64,000 nucleotides of DNA from Muricea muricata (GCA_963855995.1 OY979728.1:4637330-4701329), one strand, 5' to 3'; counted from the stretch's first letter, positions 11,496 to 23,898 are shown. A program made the numbers and translations. The notes: a model not told the origin generated them from the sequence alone.

Positions 11496-11681
11496 AAAGG
11501 CAATTTAATTTTAATTTTGTGAATTTCGATTACAAAACATGCCTTGGACTGTCGACCAATTGATTTCGTCAGGCGATTACAGACTTGTGAGAGGAGGGGG
11601 GTAGCCTAATTACTAAAATGTAGTGAAAAAAGGACTTTCCATCTAATGGTGGGAGCAGGTTGGCGGGAACACTGGAGAATA

Positions 11682-12188
11682 AAGGTCCTGTCACAATGCA
11701 ATTTTTCTTGCAACTTGAAATGCAATTCTACTATTGGGAGATGTAAAATTGGCAAATGCAAGTTTCCATCACAGTTTGCTGGGGTTTTTTAACGTACCAA
11801 ACATTTGTCACAAATTTACTTAAGAGTAGATTTTCCCTGTAGCAAAAAAGATGGCAAATGTCGATTTTACCAGAGTGCATGGCAGTCTGAAATTGTTTAA
11901 AAAGGCAAATTAACGTCTTTTGAAGAACAGACAGAAGACAATAGGTTATTTTCACACTTGTGTTAAAATTTCAATCCAGTAGCTTTGCTTCTTGTCATCT
12001 TTTCCCACGTATTCTTTCTTGATACCTGCAATGCATTCTGGTAAAATCGACATGTCGCCATCTTTTTTGCTACGGTGAATGCAAGGAAAAGTGCACCGTG
12101 TGACAGGGCCTTAAGGGTAAGAGGTGGATAGAGAAGGAGACGGAGCAGTTACAAGTGCAAGAAAAATTGCACCGTGTGACAGGGCCTT
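11682..12188. mobile_element. MITE with CCTGTCACA ends and a nested second MITE (left arm)
   Basis: Inverted ends AAGGTCCTGTCACAATGCAA and the complement of a matching right end. The right end is duplicated internally (GTGTGACAGGGCCTT occurs at about 12096 and again at about 12174). Nested inside, 11840-12072, is a second MITE with ends TAGCAAAAAAGATGGC. The composite is mirrored at 37779-38285, so it predates the palindrome. End style resembles the hAT-like composite at 49428-50077. Confidence 0.7.
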
Positions 12189-15100
12189 GAGGGTGGGAGG
12201 TGGATAGGAGGAGACGGAGCAGGATGTGGGAGTCGTGCAAGGTCGGGAGGTTAAAAAAGAACAAGGAATGTTATGTTTTTAATGCCTTTTAGACTTTTCT
12301 TGAGGCAATTAAAATTCAAACTGTCAAATCCAAACACTGTACAGAATGGCCTTTAGTTTTTACACAACCACTTGCATTGTTATCTTTTGCAGTTTGTTTA
12401 CCATTTCAGTTATATATCTTCAATAGAATTCTTTGAAATTTGTTTGTAGATCGACAAAATGCTTAACCTCCTCTCAACAACTGGCAGATTATGAAAAATG
12501 AAATTGTTAAAGGTATTGGAATATTGCATGTACAATATTGAATATGGGACAATTTGGGACAGTATAATTTTGGACATGACGGTTTCATTCTCACCTAATT
12601 TGACGATTATTTTGTGGGTACACATACCGTGGAATCTCATGTGCTCCAAAAGCATTTTAATCTTAGAAAAAGTCAAATAATGATGAACTGTGTTTTAAAA
12701 GAAAGTTAGAATCTTATTTGGTTCAAATCAATTGAATTATGGCCCAAGAGTTCATGAAAACACATACAAAAGGCTTTCTTAAAAAACTGAAATATCAAAT
12801 CTAGCAATTTTATATGTTATGCCTCTAAACAACACAATTCTGTTTCTAAAAATTGGTACCCTACTAGACCTATATGCATGATTATACTAATTTGGACATA
12901 TTTATTTTTACCCATTAAAATATAAATTTGTGTTTAATCATTCGTGTTTGTCATTATTTGACTTTGTAATGTTGGTTAAACATAAGGAGATTGAGGTGAC
13001 TTTGCCAGAAACAAAAACATCCATTATTATACTAAAATTTCAATATATATAGCAATTAAAACTAACCACAGGAAATATATTTCTACTTTTTAATTGAAAT
13101 GTTTCTGTTATATGCACTATATCATATTTTTGATAAAAAATTACAACACCTATGTTATTTCCTGGTTTACTATCTCAATCATCTTTTGTTTAAGCTGGCT
13201 TTGAGTGTTCATTTGAAAGTTTGGAAAGTTCATTTGAAAATCACAATAGTTCTCAATGTTATATTGGACCCTTTAAAGTTAAAAAAATACTTTGTAATAT
13301 TTTATACTACTGGTAATTTATCTTAGATACAGACTTTGTGATTTTGTACTAGAATGTTGACTTTCAAACTTTAAGATGAACTACTTATTAAGGACAAAAT
13401 AAGCTAGCATATTGTCTTTTGTTTACAAAGTGGAACTTGTTTGGAATTGAGATGAACTGATGCAGTTGTTCTTTAACTTTATCAATTAATTACATATCTT
13501 AAATGAAAAAGAAAACCACAACTTGCCAAATAAATTCTGTGGGCTCTTTTTATTAGCAAAGAAAAGATGTGGCGGATGTAAGAATTTAAGAGTAAAAAAG
13601 TTTCCTTGGACTAAAAAAATTGACAGTATGCCAGATTTTCTAGATAAACAAGCAGTACAGATGTTGGCCAATAATAAGTATAAGTAACTACAATTTTTAA
13701 TTTTAAAAGTTTTCTATTGATGCCTGGATACAGTAAATACTTTACCAGAGTTCTTCGTATTACATCGACTTGAAAAAGTTTTAAGTCACATGAAGCTTTT
13801 AGTTGATACTATGCAATTTCAAATTTTACAGACTTCTTAATTAACATGCCAAATTTACCTTGTTGAACATAAGGTCTTTCCTGAGAAAAAGTAAAACTGT
13901 CTGGCATTATATGGAGTAGAATAATTTAAATTAGTTTGAGACTTTGATTTGATAACAATTTTGATTTGTACTATTTACAATACAAGTGACCGGGTTGTAT
14001 CGGATATACAAACCCAAGCTGAAGGCGAGATATCTGACATACACAGATGCGAATGTTGTAAATGGCTTGTGAAACTCGTCAATTTTATACATCAGATCTA
14101 TAGCAAAGTGATTTTGAAAATACCGATTCTGTAAGATGAGAAAATGATTTCTTTTGTGTTTCCTGTATGATTTATTACTTTATAAGTTTCTTAATTAAAA
14201 TTACAACATATTGCCTACTGGAACTTTTTATATTGTTTGGTTGTGGTGAATTTGTATTTTGGCAATTGAAATATTTCTGAATTTGTATGTGCATTTCCTT
14301 TGCTTCAGTTCAAGTTTACATTTCAAATATTCCACTTTGTAATACTTGCGTGGTAATAATAATATAAGAAAACAGGTTTACATGGCTCTTGAATATAGTC
14401 TTTTCTACAAGTAAGTAAAGATGAATTTATACTTCAAAGAGATATGTTCCTAACCTGACAATGGTACCTTCCAAAAAGACTAAATTTAAATTGATTCTTC
14501 GAATAAATTTTTTACTTTTCAATCCAAGATCAATCTAAGTTATGTATTTCTACTTTTATTTTGGTTTCTTTAACACTGAAACTATCAATTGTATATAAAG
14601 CAACTTCACTATCGAGTGACTTCATTAGTTGCTGGGCAAAGCCAAAGCATTGATTTTTCGGCTGTTTTCAATGAAAAATAGAATTTTGCCCAAAGTTATC
14701 TCAAATAAATTATCACAATTTGAACAAAAAGCTTCTGTTCTTGTGCCCACCAGAAAAATGAGATGTCTGAGACTTTCTTTGTATTTTTTTGCGAAAAATA
14801 GATCGCATGCACTGTTATGCAAAGAAAAATGTAAGAGATTGGTTTCTGAAAAATGTCGTGCTACACACAATATTCTAAAAATGCTTGGTTTTTATTCTAT
14901 GTATTTTTGAATTTTTTGTTAAAAAAAATAAAGGTAGCAATGTTTAGTGCATTTCACATTGTCAGGTTAGAAACGCAATAAGAAAAATGTGGCTCCGAAC
15001 ATTACAGCTTGGTCAATTTGGAATTTATAAAAAAATCGTTTCTTCGTTGTTTTTCGACGTTTTGAAGGGTTGTTTCGAGTACAAAAAAGTATTTTTAGGA

Positions 15101-15249
15101 AGAATTATGTGCCCACGTTACATGTCTCAAAGCCATCAAAATTCGTTGGTAATTCGTGCATGTATTTTTTCTGACTTATAAAAGCACAATTGATTAAAAA
15201 TGATATTTTTCTTTTGACAAAAATACCTTTCTTCTGTGAGGCTGGCTGT

Positions 15250-15345
15250 ATTTGAAAAAGCGTTGGTCAACGCTCCGCCAAAACTCGTGGGTTTTCTCCG
15301 GGTACTCCGGTTCTTCCCACTGGGAGAGTTGACAGGGTAGTTACA
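15250..15345 (+). mobile_element. SINE fragment with conserved central domain (left arm)
   Basis: Carries the strongly conserved block GTGGGTTTTCTCCGGGTACT followed by CCGGTTCTTCCCACTGGG. This block is widespread as a central domain of animal SINE families. The tRNA-related head is missing. It is mirrored at 34618-34712. Confidence 0.65.
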
Positions 15346-15822
15346 TATGGTTATAAAAATGTGACTAACTTTTGAAAACCTTTCTACTTAGACTTGTTAA
15401 GCCTTCTCGTCATCTCTATCAGTTGCATGTTTTGAGCCACATGTTTTTCTTTGTAATTGTGAAACAACTCGTTATATGTTGGGTAAACCTTTGCAAAACT
15501 CTCAAAATTTATCACTTCAAGTTGTTTCATTGTTATAATATATTTTGAAGTATAAACATTTACTTACGTTGAAAAGACCCAAGTTTTTTAGGACTTTGTT
15601 CATTCACTTGTGTTATTGTTCTCTCTGCCATGTTCTGTTTTCTTCTGTTGTTATTTTAATAAGTACAATGTGTGGTAGTTAATCTCTTTTTATTGTTATT
15701 CAAATTGTATGTAATCTTTACAAATTTTTTCAATAAATTGTTTACAAAATTTACTTGTGGCCCCTTTTTAATTAAAAATTCAATTCCCATGGGAATTAAG
15801 AAATTGAATAAAAAAAATCCCC

Positions 15823-15940
15823 CTACCCCGGCCAGCTCCCCAAGTGCCACTTCCACCTTAGTAGAAGTACTTATACATGTAGTACAAGTACTTCTACTTA
15901 TTCACGGTGGAAGTAGCACTCGGAGAACTGGCCGGGGTAG
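15823..15940. repeat. long near-perfect hairpin (left arm)
   Basis: CTACCCCGGCCAGCTCCCCA pairs with the complement at the end of the interval (GAACTGGCCGGGGTAG). The stem continues through AGTGCCACTTCCACC, and the middle is a second nested hairpin (AGAAGTACTT...AAGTACTTCT). It is mirrored at 34018-34135. GC content is much higher than its surroundings. Confidence 0.8.
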
Positions 15941-16774
15941 CCGGCAAAGAGAAGACCAACTTTGCAAGTGCTAATACAATTGCTAAGTTGATCTTCCCTA
16001 GAGAGCAGCCGCGCGTACCTAACAAATTAAAACAACAAACGTTAGTGACTTAAGTACTTAGCATGCAAATTTGATTCCCAAAGCCAAAATGTCAAGTGCC
16101 CCCCGCTGATCCTACCAACTGCCTACCTGCCTCAGTTCTAAGCTGTCTTCCTCAGTTCTAAGCTCCTGCATTCCATTCGTTACCTTCACTTTCCTCACCA
16201 TCGCACAGTCACTCACAGCTGATAAACCCGCATGCACCACCACCACCCCGACTGCCACCCAATTTCGAAAATTAAAAGAGTTAAAATTTCGGTAAAGTAT
16301 GCATTTTAAATGCAATTTATTTGGATATTTTAGATCAAACGTAAACAGAAAAAGCTCGTACATAAAAACAGGTGAGAATTCTATTTAAAATTTGCTTGCA
16401 AAATATAAAACTTAATTCGCATTTTTCTTAGTTAATAGTATAGATCAATTTAGTTGATGTTGAAACCTACTCTTAACTGTTTTGTTAGAAGTGACGACAG
16501 ATTTTGGTTTTTAAGCATACTTTCAAAAATTTTAATTCCTTTAATAAACCTAACCCCATGCAACTTACACACGGCGCACACCCTCGCAGTCCATACATTT
16601 AGCTAATAAACTACGTTATAAACAAAAAAGCAAAATAAAAAGATAAATTACGTTATCTCTAGCTACTTAAACCCACTTAGACTGAGTTTTTGATTGAATT
16701 TTCAAACGTAAAACCTTAGCTGAATGGGCATGGGCTTTTCGTTGTGTTAACTGTTCCGGAGTAAATATAAACCT

Positions 16775-17016
16775 GGGGCCGGTTGTATCAAAGGCGTTTA
16801 GCTTAAACGGTGGATAAGTGAAATTTAAAAATCAGTTTTACACCTAGTACGGAACCGAAATTATGAGTTGAAATAGAATAAATATTTAGTTTTATATATA
16901 ATTGTTCTTCTCAGGTCAAATAACTTCAGCTGGTTTGTTTATACAACATGGAAACGTGTTTCATATTTTTGACTTATCCACCGTTTAAGCTAAACGCCTT
17001 TGATACAACCGGCCCC
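16775..17016. mobile_element. MITE with GGGGCCGGTTGTATCAAA ends (left arm)
   Basis: Inverted ends of about 45 bases beginning GGGGCCGGTTGTATCAAAGG and continuing into CGTTTAGCTTAAACGG. Interior is non-coding and about 150 bp. Mirrored at 32942-33183; a diverged single end lies at about 61538. Confidence 0.85.
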
Positions 17017-17515
17017 TGATACTTACCAAAGTCCAAGGCTGGGTCAAATAAGCATGAGAATTAGGCAAAAATAAAAAGCAATTGAAACTCAACAGATTCA
17101 CTAAAGTTGTTTTTTTTTTTGGCAACTTATATCCTTAAGTGTAGATGACATGCAATTTTTAATGCCGTAATTCTCACACTTATTTAACCGAAACGCCTTC
17201 ATTTGCATGGTACCTCGCAGCTGCTCTCAAACCACCTTCGTAATTTGCTTTAGTGTACACAAACAATGACTTCATTGTTCCTGCTTACCAAAACAAATCT
17301 GAAAGCACCAAGATACTTATATTAATAATCAAAGAGGATTCGCATTATGCAGTAATTACCATAAACAGACGCACACCATTGAAACAAAGCATGCCGTATT
17401 CCCATGGGAATTTAAAATGCACAAAAAAATATAATGATCCTACTGATTTGCATGGATGTATGAACCAAATTAGCTAAGAAACAAAGAAATGATATATTCC
17501 CTTGGGAATTTAATG

Positions 17516-17743
17516 TAGCAAAAAGATGGCGGGTGTTGATTTTACCAGAATGCCTTGCGGTCTGAAATCGTTTAAAAACTTAAGGTAAATTAACCTCGTT
17601 TGAGGAACAGACAGATAGGTTATTTTGTCACTTGTGTTAAAATTCCGTCCATTAGCTTATCTTAAATATCATTTCACTGGTATTCTTGATTGATACCCGC
17701 ATTAAATTCTGGTAAAATCGACATGCCACCATCTGTTTTGCTG
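17516..17743. mobile_element. MITE with TAGCAAAAAGATGGC ends, second copy (left arm)
   Basis: Same family as the element nested at 11840-12072: ends TAGCAAAAAGATGGCGGGTG and complement, with an interior containing GAACAGACAGA and TCACTTGTGTTAAAATT in both. Mirrored at 32212-32439. Confidence 0.8.
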
Positions 17744-18647
17744 CGGTGAATTGGAATACAAGTCACATTTTCTCGCTTTTTAACCAGAGAACACATTCTT
17801 TAAAGGTAGAACGACGGAATTGATCGTTTGCAATCGACGCCATCTTTGTTGACGTTTGAAACACATGGCAACCACAAAGTATCTATTCATTATATCTGAT
17901 CCTATCGAGCCATACATCTTTAAAGTATCATTCATAATACGCTAAAACTAACGATGAAATAGTAAATTGACACAAGTACTTCGCTGTAAACAGCTGAAGT
18001 AATCTGCAGAGTCAACCAAGATGGCGCCCAATCACACGAAATGACGTCATGTGCAAACCAAGAATAGTGACAAAATGCATCAACTATAATTTAGTGGCAT
18101 TATTACGAAACTTATTTTTGTAAAACGTTCAATCCTACATGTTATTTTGTTTTGTTTTTAGAAATATCCAAATCCAAATGTTAGAGACGAAATTTCCAGG
18201 CGTTAAGGTATTGTTTCTTTAAAAAATATTGTCGACATTTACCATATTTTTACCTGTTTTTTGACTCGAAAATTGACTGCCAAACTCCTAGATATTCTAT
18301 TTAATTATTTTGTTGAATGTATTTGATATCAATGTTATTTCAATCCAATTTTTTTCACTTAATTTGCTGTCTTTTCTTTTTCATTAACGAGAAATATCTA
18401 TTAAATCCTCTTTGATCCCTCAATAATAAGTATCTTGTTTTCTACTAACTTGCACATTACCACTACTTTCTATTACAATGTCGTGTCTTCTTATTCTTGT
18501 GGATTGTTGTTTTGTGGGTCTTGCCGTCCAGGATCGTTCATTCTTTTCTCTTCTTGTGCGTTTTTTTCACATCCCATCACCCTTTGCAATAGTAGAAAGA
18601 AGTAAGTCATGAGATGATAGTTACGAATAATTTATAAACTATAACAT

Positions 18648-18768
18648 GATAAGTTTCTTGTACGTTTGCATGGTGAATACAATATACTTATTAAGCTTTG
18701 TGGAAACACCACGTAAATTTATTATTGCAATAATAAATTTACGTGGTGTTTCCACAAAGCTTAATAAG
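18648..18768 (-). mobile_element. hairpin element inserted only in the left arm
   Basis: A 121-bp insertion flanked by exact 13-bp duplications TAAACTATAACAT (18635-18647 and 18769-18781). The right arm has the empty site with one copy of the target. Bases 18687-18768 form a perfect 41+41-bp palindrome. The remainder is a 39-bp tail that, read on the minus strand, ends with CACCATGCAAACGTACAAGA and AACTTAT. The same tail and stem (GTGGAAACACCACGTAAATT) occur at 53700-53820 and 58010-58157. There is no coding capacity. Confidence 0.9.
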
Positions 18769-19145
18769 TAAACTATAACATATTAAGCACTTATTGGATG
18801 AGGTTTTTGTGATATGCGAAATGATCAATGTCGAGGTAAGAGTTATCAGCCGAGCCGAAGGCGAGTCAGATAACTCTTACCAAGACATTGATAATTTTGC
18901 ATATCACAAAAACCGAATCCGATAATTGCTTTATTATACATTGTAAGTCTTTTTCCTCGAGCAATTGACGAATTTCGCCTTCGGAAGAGCTTAAAAAGCA
19001 AGATGCCATAACATGAAACAGAAAATATCGAAAAAATGTTGTTGCCATGCCAACCATTGATGCCAACGAATACCGCATACTGTAATAATCTGCACCGTAG
19101 GCTCAACATGCAGATAACTCAGTTATCTGCTAGCAGATAACTGAG

Positions 19146-19369
19146 CCATAGAATAAGAATACATAGAAGGGCCACTCGCGTCGGAGCCTTTGGAGTTTTT
19201 GAAGCCGCGCATGTCGCATTACGCACGTTATTAGCATTTTCTCAGCCAGTCAATTGCATTTTCTGGCCAATAGGAATGCTGAACTGGCTGGTGGCAGCCA
19301 GTAAACTGCATAAACATAGTGTGACATGTTGCACTGCTGAGTGGCCCTTCTATGTATTCTTATTGTATG
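19146..19369. mobile_element. MITE inserted only in the left arm
   Basis: 224 bp with 30-bp inverted ends starting CATAGAATAAGAATACATAG and continuing GAAGGGCCACT. It is flanked by ACTGAG on both sides (19140-19145, 19370-19375). The right arm shows the uninterrupted site. Interior matches the MITE at 3074-3259. Confidence 0.85.
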
Positions 19370-19455
19370 ACTGAGTTATCTGCAGATTGTGTGATAGTCG
19401 CATTTATCTGCATACAACTGACCAATCACAACGCATAAAACAACTGCAATGTATA

Positions 19456-19822
19456 GTAATTAACACTTATTGACTGAGACCGAGGGAAACAGTATGTTTT
19501 GTGGACCAGAGACTGTCGATGTCGAGGGTCCACAAAACATACTGCTTTCCCGAGGTCTCAGTCAATAAGTATTTTATTATATACTGACTGCCAAAAGAGA
19601 AGAAAGTACCACAAATCAATCAAACATGTGTAAAAAGGATTACCTTTTACCTGACATGGCTACGTGAGGCTTTGTGGATTTGTTGTCTACCGGTGAATAA
19701 AAGTAATGTCCACCGCTTAGCTACGTTGCCAGGGAGACAATAGAATTTCTCCACTAACACGTGATACGTTCTTAACCAATAAGAAACAGGAATAAATGAA
19801 CTTTGACACTCAGTATATTATA
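19456..19822. mobile_element. hairpin-headed element inserted only in the left arm
   Basis: About 367 bp absent from the right arm. It starts with a hairpin of about 105 bp (ACTTATTGACTGAGACC and complement, inner stem CAGTATGTTTTGTGGACC). This is followed by inverted ends TTATTATATACTGACTG and complement near 19820. The target duplication is not clear. Architecture matches 31096-31649. Confidence 0.75.
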
Positions 19823-20762
19823 AAATAGTATTAATTAGGCCGGCCAAATTATTGTGTAAGCTGTTAATATGAAATTTTTTTATTAAAATCTCGAGAATCA
19901 TTAATAAATCGTGAGCAAAACACAAAAGAAAATCATAGCCGTGAAGGAGTCTTTATTTCTCACACGCACACAACTTGCAGCTACCCTAATTTATGAATTT
20001 AGATTAAAATATCCCGAGAATTAAACAACACGTAAGGAATGTGTAAATTCTTAAAGCTCTTTCGAACAATAAAAATTAATATCTCGCACTAATCTCTCTC
20101 AAAAGCTCTCTCAAATTTATTGTTGATATCTCTTTGAGAATTACTGTGCACGTGAAATGTAACTTATATCAAAACTAGCTTACTTCAAGCTGTTTGGGAA
20201 TCAAGATTTTACGTGTCAACGAGATCAAATATGAATCTAAGATGGCAGACAGCGCATTAAATTTTTATCTTTACGACCAACTCCCCAACGAAAGGCTTTA
20301 ATTCGCTCGAAAGTCGAATTTTGTTTTTTTTTATTGTTTCAGGTAGTGAAAGATCCTGTGTGCTTTTTACAGTACTACCGACACTAGCAACGTTAGTGCG
20401 AGATGTTAATTTTTATTGAAACAAAAGCTGAACTGCTAAAAAAATGGAAACGACAAGATAAAATAAAAAAACTTACTTTCACTCTATCTTTGGATCTTCT
20501 TGGCTTCGGTTGTTCTCGTTTCATCATGCTGTTTATGGTTTCATCTGGTTGGCGCACTCTCTTCATGGAGCATCAAGGCGGTCCAGTAGGTAACTAGCTC
20601 ACTCGTGTCCAGTCAACCAACATAAAATAAGGAGAAAATTAATGTTACAAAATATTTTAGAATATAGGACACTAAGCTTTAATTGAATTGACTTTAACAA
20701 ACCGTACATTGTGATAGTATTTGCATCTTAACATCTGATGGAGACGGCTTGTGATTTACTTC

Positions 20763-21122
20763 TTATGTCGATATGAATTCTTTCCCATCTTGTTGCATCA
20801 TTAGTTGATGGTTGTTGTATTCACTTTTTACTTGGCATTCTTTGAAAAAAAAATTACGATGTTCAGAAAACTGTTTACAAGATAAGCAAAGAAAACTACG
20901 TTCACAAGCATTAGAGAGGACTAAGTAATTATAATAGGCGTGACAGGTCACAGAGGTTAGTCGACGAAGAAACTCATGGACAAATTCCCGGCATGATGAT
21001 ACCCCGATAGCAAGAAATACAGCAAGTGTAGAACCTGTACGTGTGAGCTTAAACTGTATGTATGCAACTCCAAGAAAAGCGCAACACAAAATGGCGGAAT
21101 TTAAAGACATTTCTGGTGTCAT
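20763..21122 (-). other. unrecognised 119-codon open frame in the left arm
   Basis: From the first ATG at 21122 the frame runs 119 codons to 20763, with a hydrophobic N-terminal third and a Cys-rich patch (CERSFLCLSCKQF). No family is recognised. In the right arm the same frame is broken by TAG where this arm has TAC (near 29065), and the third copy at 9590-10180 has no frame. This loss suggests it is not under protein selection, so it is listed only as a candidate. Confidence 0.2.
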
Positions 21123-21573
21123 TTCCAGTTCCCTAACTTTCGCGGACAAATATATTTATATATTTTTCTCAAATTTTTTTGAAGTAAATCTAGATGGATT
21201 TTGTGAATAAACAAATTAAAAAAAGTATTGCCCACGTTAGGAAACTAGAACGGGCGCCCAAGAATGCCCACAATTTCTCCAATCTGGATTATATTTATTG
21301 ATTGCGCAAATGACTGATAAAAAATAAGAGAGTAATAAAATACCAAATGGTTTCCTCTTCAAGATAGTGTCATACATGCGCGCGGCATTTCGGGATATTT
21401 GGGAAAACTCGTGTTGAAGTTGAACCTAAGGCAACATGCCAAGTACATGGATGACGCTATCCTGCTCAGGAAACTATTTAGTAATTGTCTTACAAAATGA
21501 TGACAGTGAAACACAAGTCAACGCCACGGCATTTAAATTTCTCGTGTAGGATTGTTTGATCCTGCACAGTAAT

Positions 21574-21720
21574 AGCCAAGTGGCGCAATCGTCAGAGCAA
21601 ACGCCTATCACATGTGAGGTCGTGGGTTCAATCCTTACTTCAGACTCGTGACACCCATGTGAGGAGTTAGTCAGTCGTGGGTTTATTCCGGGTACTCCGG
21701 TTTGCGAATGTTGACTGGAT
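21574..21720 (+). mobile_element. tRNA-derived SINE with conserved central domain (left arm)
   Basis: The head has a Pol III A-box (GTGGCGCAATCGTCAGAGC) and B-box (GGTTCAATCC) at tRNA-like spacing. The body contains TCGTGGGTTTATTCCGGGTACT, related to the conserved SINE domain at 15250 and 49700-49800. Mirrored in the right arm (about 28415-28560). It is not an intact tRNA gene because the acceptor arms do not pair. Confidence 0.7.
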
Positions 21721-21907
21721 GGTTAAAATTGTAAAATATCAGTAATCACCGGAACACGGGTACTTAACTAAACTGCTGACGATGAGGCGGAACTCATAAT
21801 GAATTAATGAAAATGTGTTTCACTGTAGTTATCATATAATGTAATTGCCAAGCTGAATGAATAATTCTCCAGTAACTACGTCATATGAATAACTTACAAT
21901 TATGAGA

Positions 21908-22172
21908 GTAGTGGGGGGGGGGCAGCATAAAGATTGAAGTAGTGTCAAGGAAGGGGTACTACCCTGATGGGTACTAGGCGAAGAAGTAGAGTAAACAGGA
22001 GGAAGAAGATTAAATTGGAGTAAATAAGGGGGATTGGGGTAAAGAAGGGGAGAAGCAGGATAAAGAAACCAGTGGAAGGGGGTGCTATCCTGGAAGGAGT
22101 ACCCGGGAAAGAAGAGGGTGAACAGGAGGAAAAGTAGATTGGAGAAAAGAAAGGGGAAATTAAACGGATCAG
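21908..22172 (+). repeat. polypurine tract with internal duplication (left arm)
   Basis: About 265 bases overwhelmingly A and G on this strand, starting with a G run. It contains two diverged copies of a unit of roughly 100 bases (GGAAGGGGTACTACCCTGAT-like and GGAAGGAGTACCCGGG-like). Mirrored as a pyrimidine tract near 27965-28215. Confidence 0.7.
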
Positions 22173-23737
22173 GAAATTCAGACTTGCAATTCAAATGAAA
22201 GGCAGCTCATTGGTCATGTAAACACTCGTTGAATCATGGTTCTCGCTTGCCTTTAGCTTGGAATCATCTTTGAATTTGAACTGAAAGTCTGAATTTGCAT
22301 GTTTCTTGTATAGAGTGCAGTGTATCAGAACAGAAGAGGTTTTGAAGAAAAAGAAAGAAAGAATAAAAGTAAGTTAAAATTTGTAAAGAATAATGAAGAA
22401 ACTATTGGTACAGCACTTGATACATGATGATAATCATCATTATAAACTCTCTATTAATCCGGGGGGGGGGGGTATAATAGAGAATTTGCAATGATAGTAA
22501 GTATATTGTAATATTTGGGTTTTTACCACTAAATCCTCTTGAAAGTTCTTTTTGGCTGTGGCTTCTCTCATCACAGTTGTCTGTGCTTGTCTTGCAAAAT
22601 CTCTGGAATATCTATAACGTGAAGGTCAATATTTAAGATTAGAAAAATAGAAACCGTAAAATAGAAAGAAATTTAAATCGTGGCGAATACTTTTTACGGT
22701 CTTGCTGGCATGACAAAAAGAGAGTATAGATTTATAAGATCATGTTGATTTATCCTTTATCTGAACTATATTTAACTTAGATTTTAAAATAGATTTCACC
22801 CTGGTAAGCAGACCGAATGGGTTTTCAAACAAGATAACATTTAATGACTAAAACGTGCACAGAATAGTTAGAGAATGCTTACATGTCGAATAAAAATCCA
22901 ATACTTTTAATGTCCAACTACACAATAGCGATTTTCGTTGCATTTCTAGACTGGAGAAGAAGACGACGCCATTTTGATTTTGATTTCTCCCGACAACGGC
23001 AGATTTGTCTTCGCAATTTTTTTCCATTTCTTCGTCGTTTTAGCTCCAATTTGCTCGTTGTGTTTCTTTCGTACCTTCCTCGCCATTTCCGTACAATCAA
23101 TGGACATTTATACTCAAGATTAAGACTGTATTGAGACTTTCAAAATGTTCGTCAGGAGACATAAAAATCGAAGCTTCTTCTTCGGGTTGCAGAAGCAAAT
23201 GACGTCAGACGACCTTTGTCCGCCAGCAAATACCCGTATGTATAACATTCAATGATCTTTTTAGGAAGCTGAAAATCAGTTTTTATTGCGCGAACGAAAT
23301 GTTTTTGCCATTATTTCTTACTCAGGTCTTTGTTCTACTACTTTACTTCCAGTTTAGTTAGGTAACTTGCCAAAAGAAACGCCTGTAAGGGACAATTTTG
23401 CATTTTTTTTTTATTTCGATGCTGATGAAGAAGAGAAGACTCGTTAGAGCTTTCATTGGCAAATATCTTTCCCTCCGTGGCCGAGAGGTAAAGACAACTG
23501 TCTTGACTTCGATTTTGGGTGGATCGAGGACCGGTCCAGTTCAACTGAGTTTGGTAAGAATTTAATTCTGATCGGTGCTCGATCCACCCAAAACTGAATT
23601 CAAAGCTGGGCGTGGAGTGCAGGAAAACACTAGGCAGTACCGCGAGGCCAAGGAGGCAAACGTTATTTTCCTAGTGTTGTTAACTAATATTTAAGCAAAT
23701 TTCATTAACTTGACTGTTGGGGACAGACCTGTAGGGT

Positions 23738-23898
23738 TGGTGCATTGAAGACTTCTCGTCGTTATTTCCCTTCGTTCAAGAAGACAAGTTGTCTTCGTCG
23801 AGAAATAACGACGAAAAGACTTCAAGACACCACTAAACCACTACACTTTAAAGCTACAGTGTAGTGGTTTAGCTAGCTAAACCATTACACTGTGCCAA
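23738..23898. repeat. pair of adjacent hairpins (left arm)
   Basis: One hairpin is GAAGACTTCTCGTCGTTATTTC with its complement (23738-23826). The second (about 23832-23895) is built from CTACACTGTAGTGGTTTAGC-type inverted repeats. Mirrored at about 26270-26400. Confidence 0.7.

Larger units (their letters stand above)
18791..19832. mobile_element. hairpin-headed inverted-repeat element, interrupted by two younger insertions (left arm)
   Basis: A long hairpin head (stem GGTTTTTGTGATATGC, with AGAGTTATC inner stem, 18800-18925) is followed by a TTTATTATACATTG end. The matching inverse end CAATGTAT...AATAAAAT is at the far side. It is mirrored, without the two nested insertions, at 30296-30740. 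Two interruptions at 19146-19369 and 19456-19822 occurred after the arms duplicated. Two small overlapping frames (18846-19109 and 18866-19078) lie here; neither is recognised. Confidence 0.6.

Noticed and set aside
14629..14910. Small frames of 60-100 codons in both palindrome arms, on either strand
   Set aside because: They appear in pairs only because the arms are inverted copies. They are low-complexity, AT-driven, and show no domain or codon signature.
21574..21645. tRNA gene
   Set aside because: A- and B-boxes are present, but the acceptor ends do not pair and a SINE body follows; it is a tRNA-derived SINE head.
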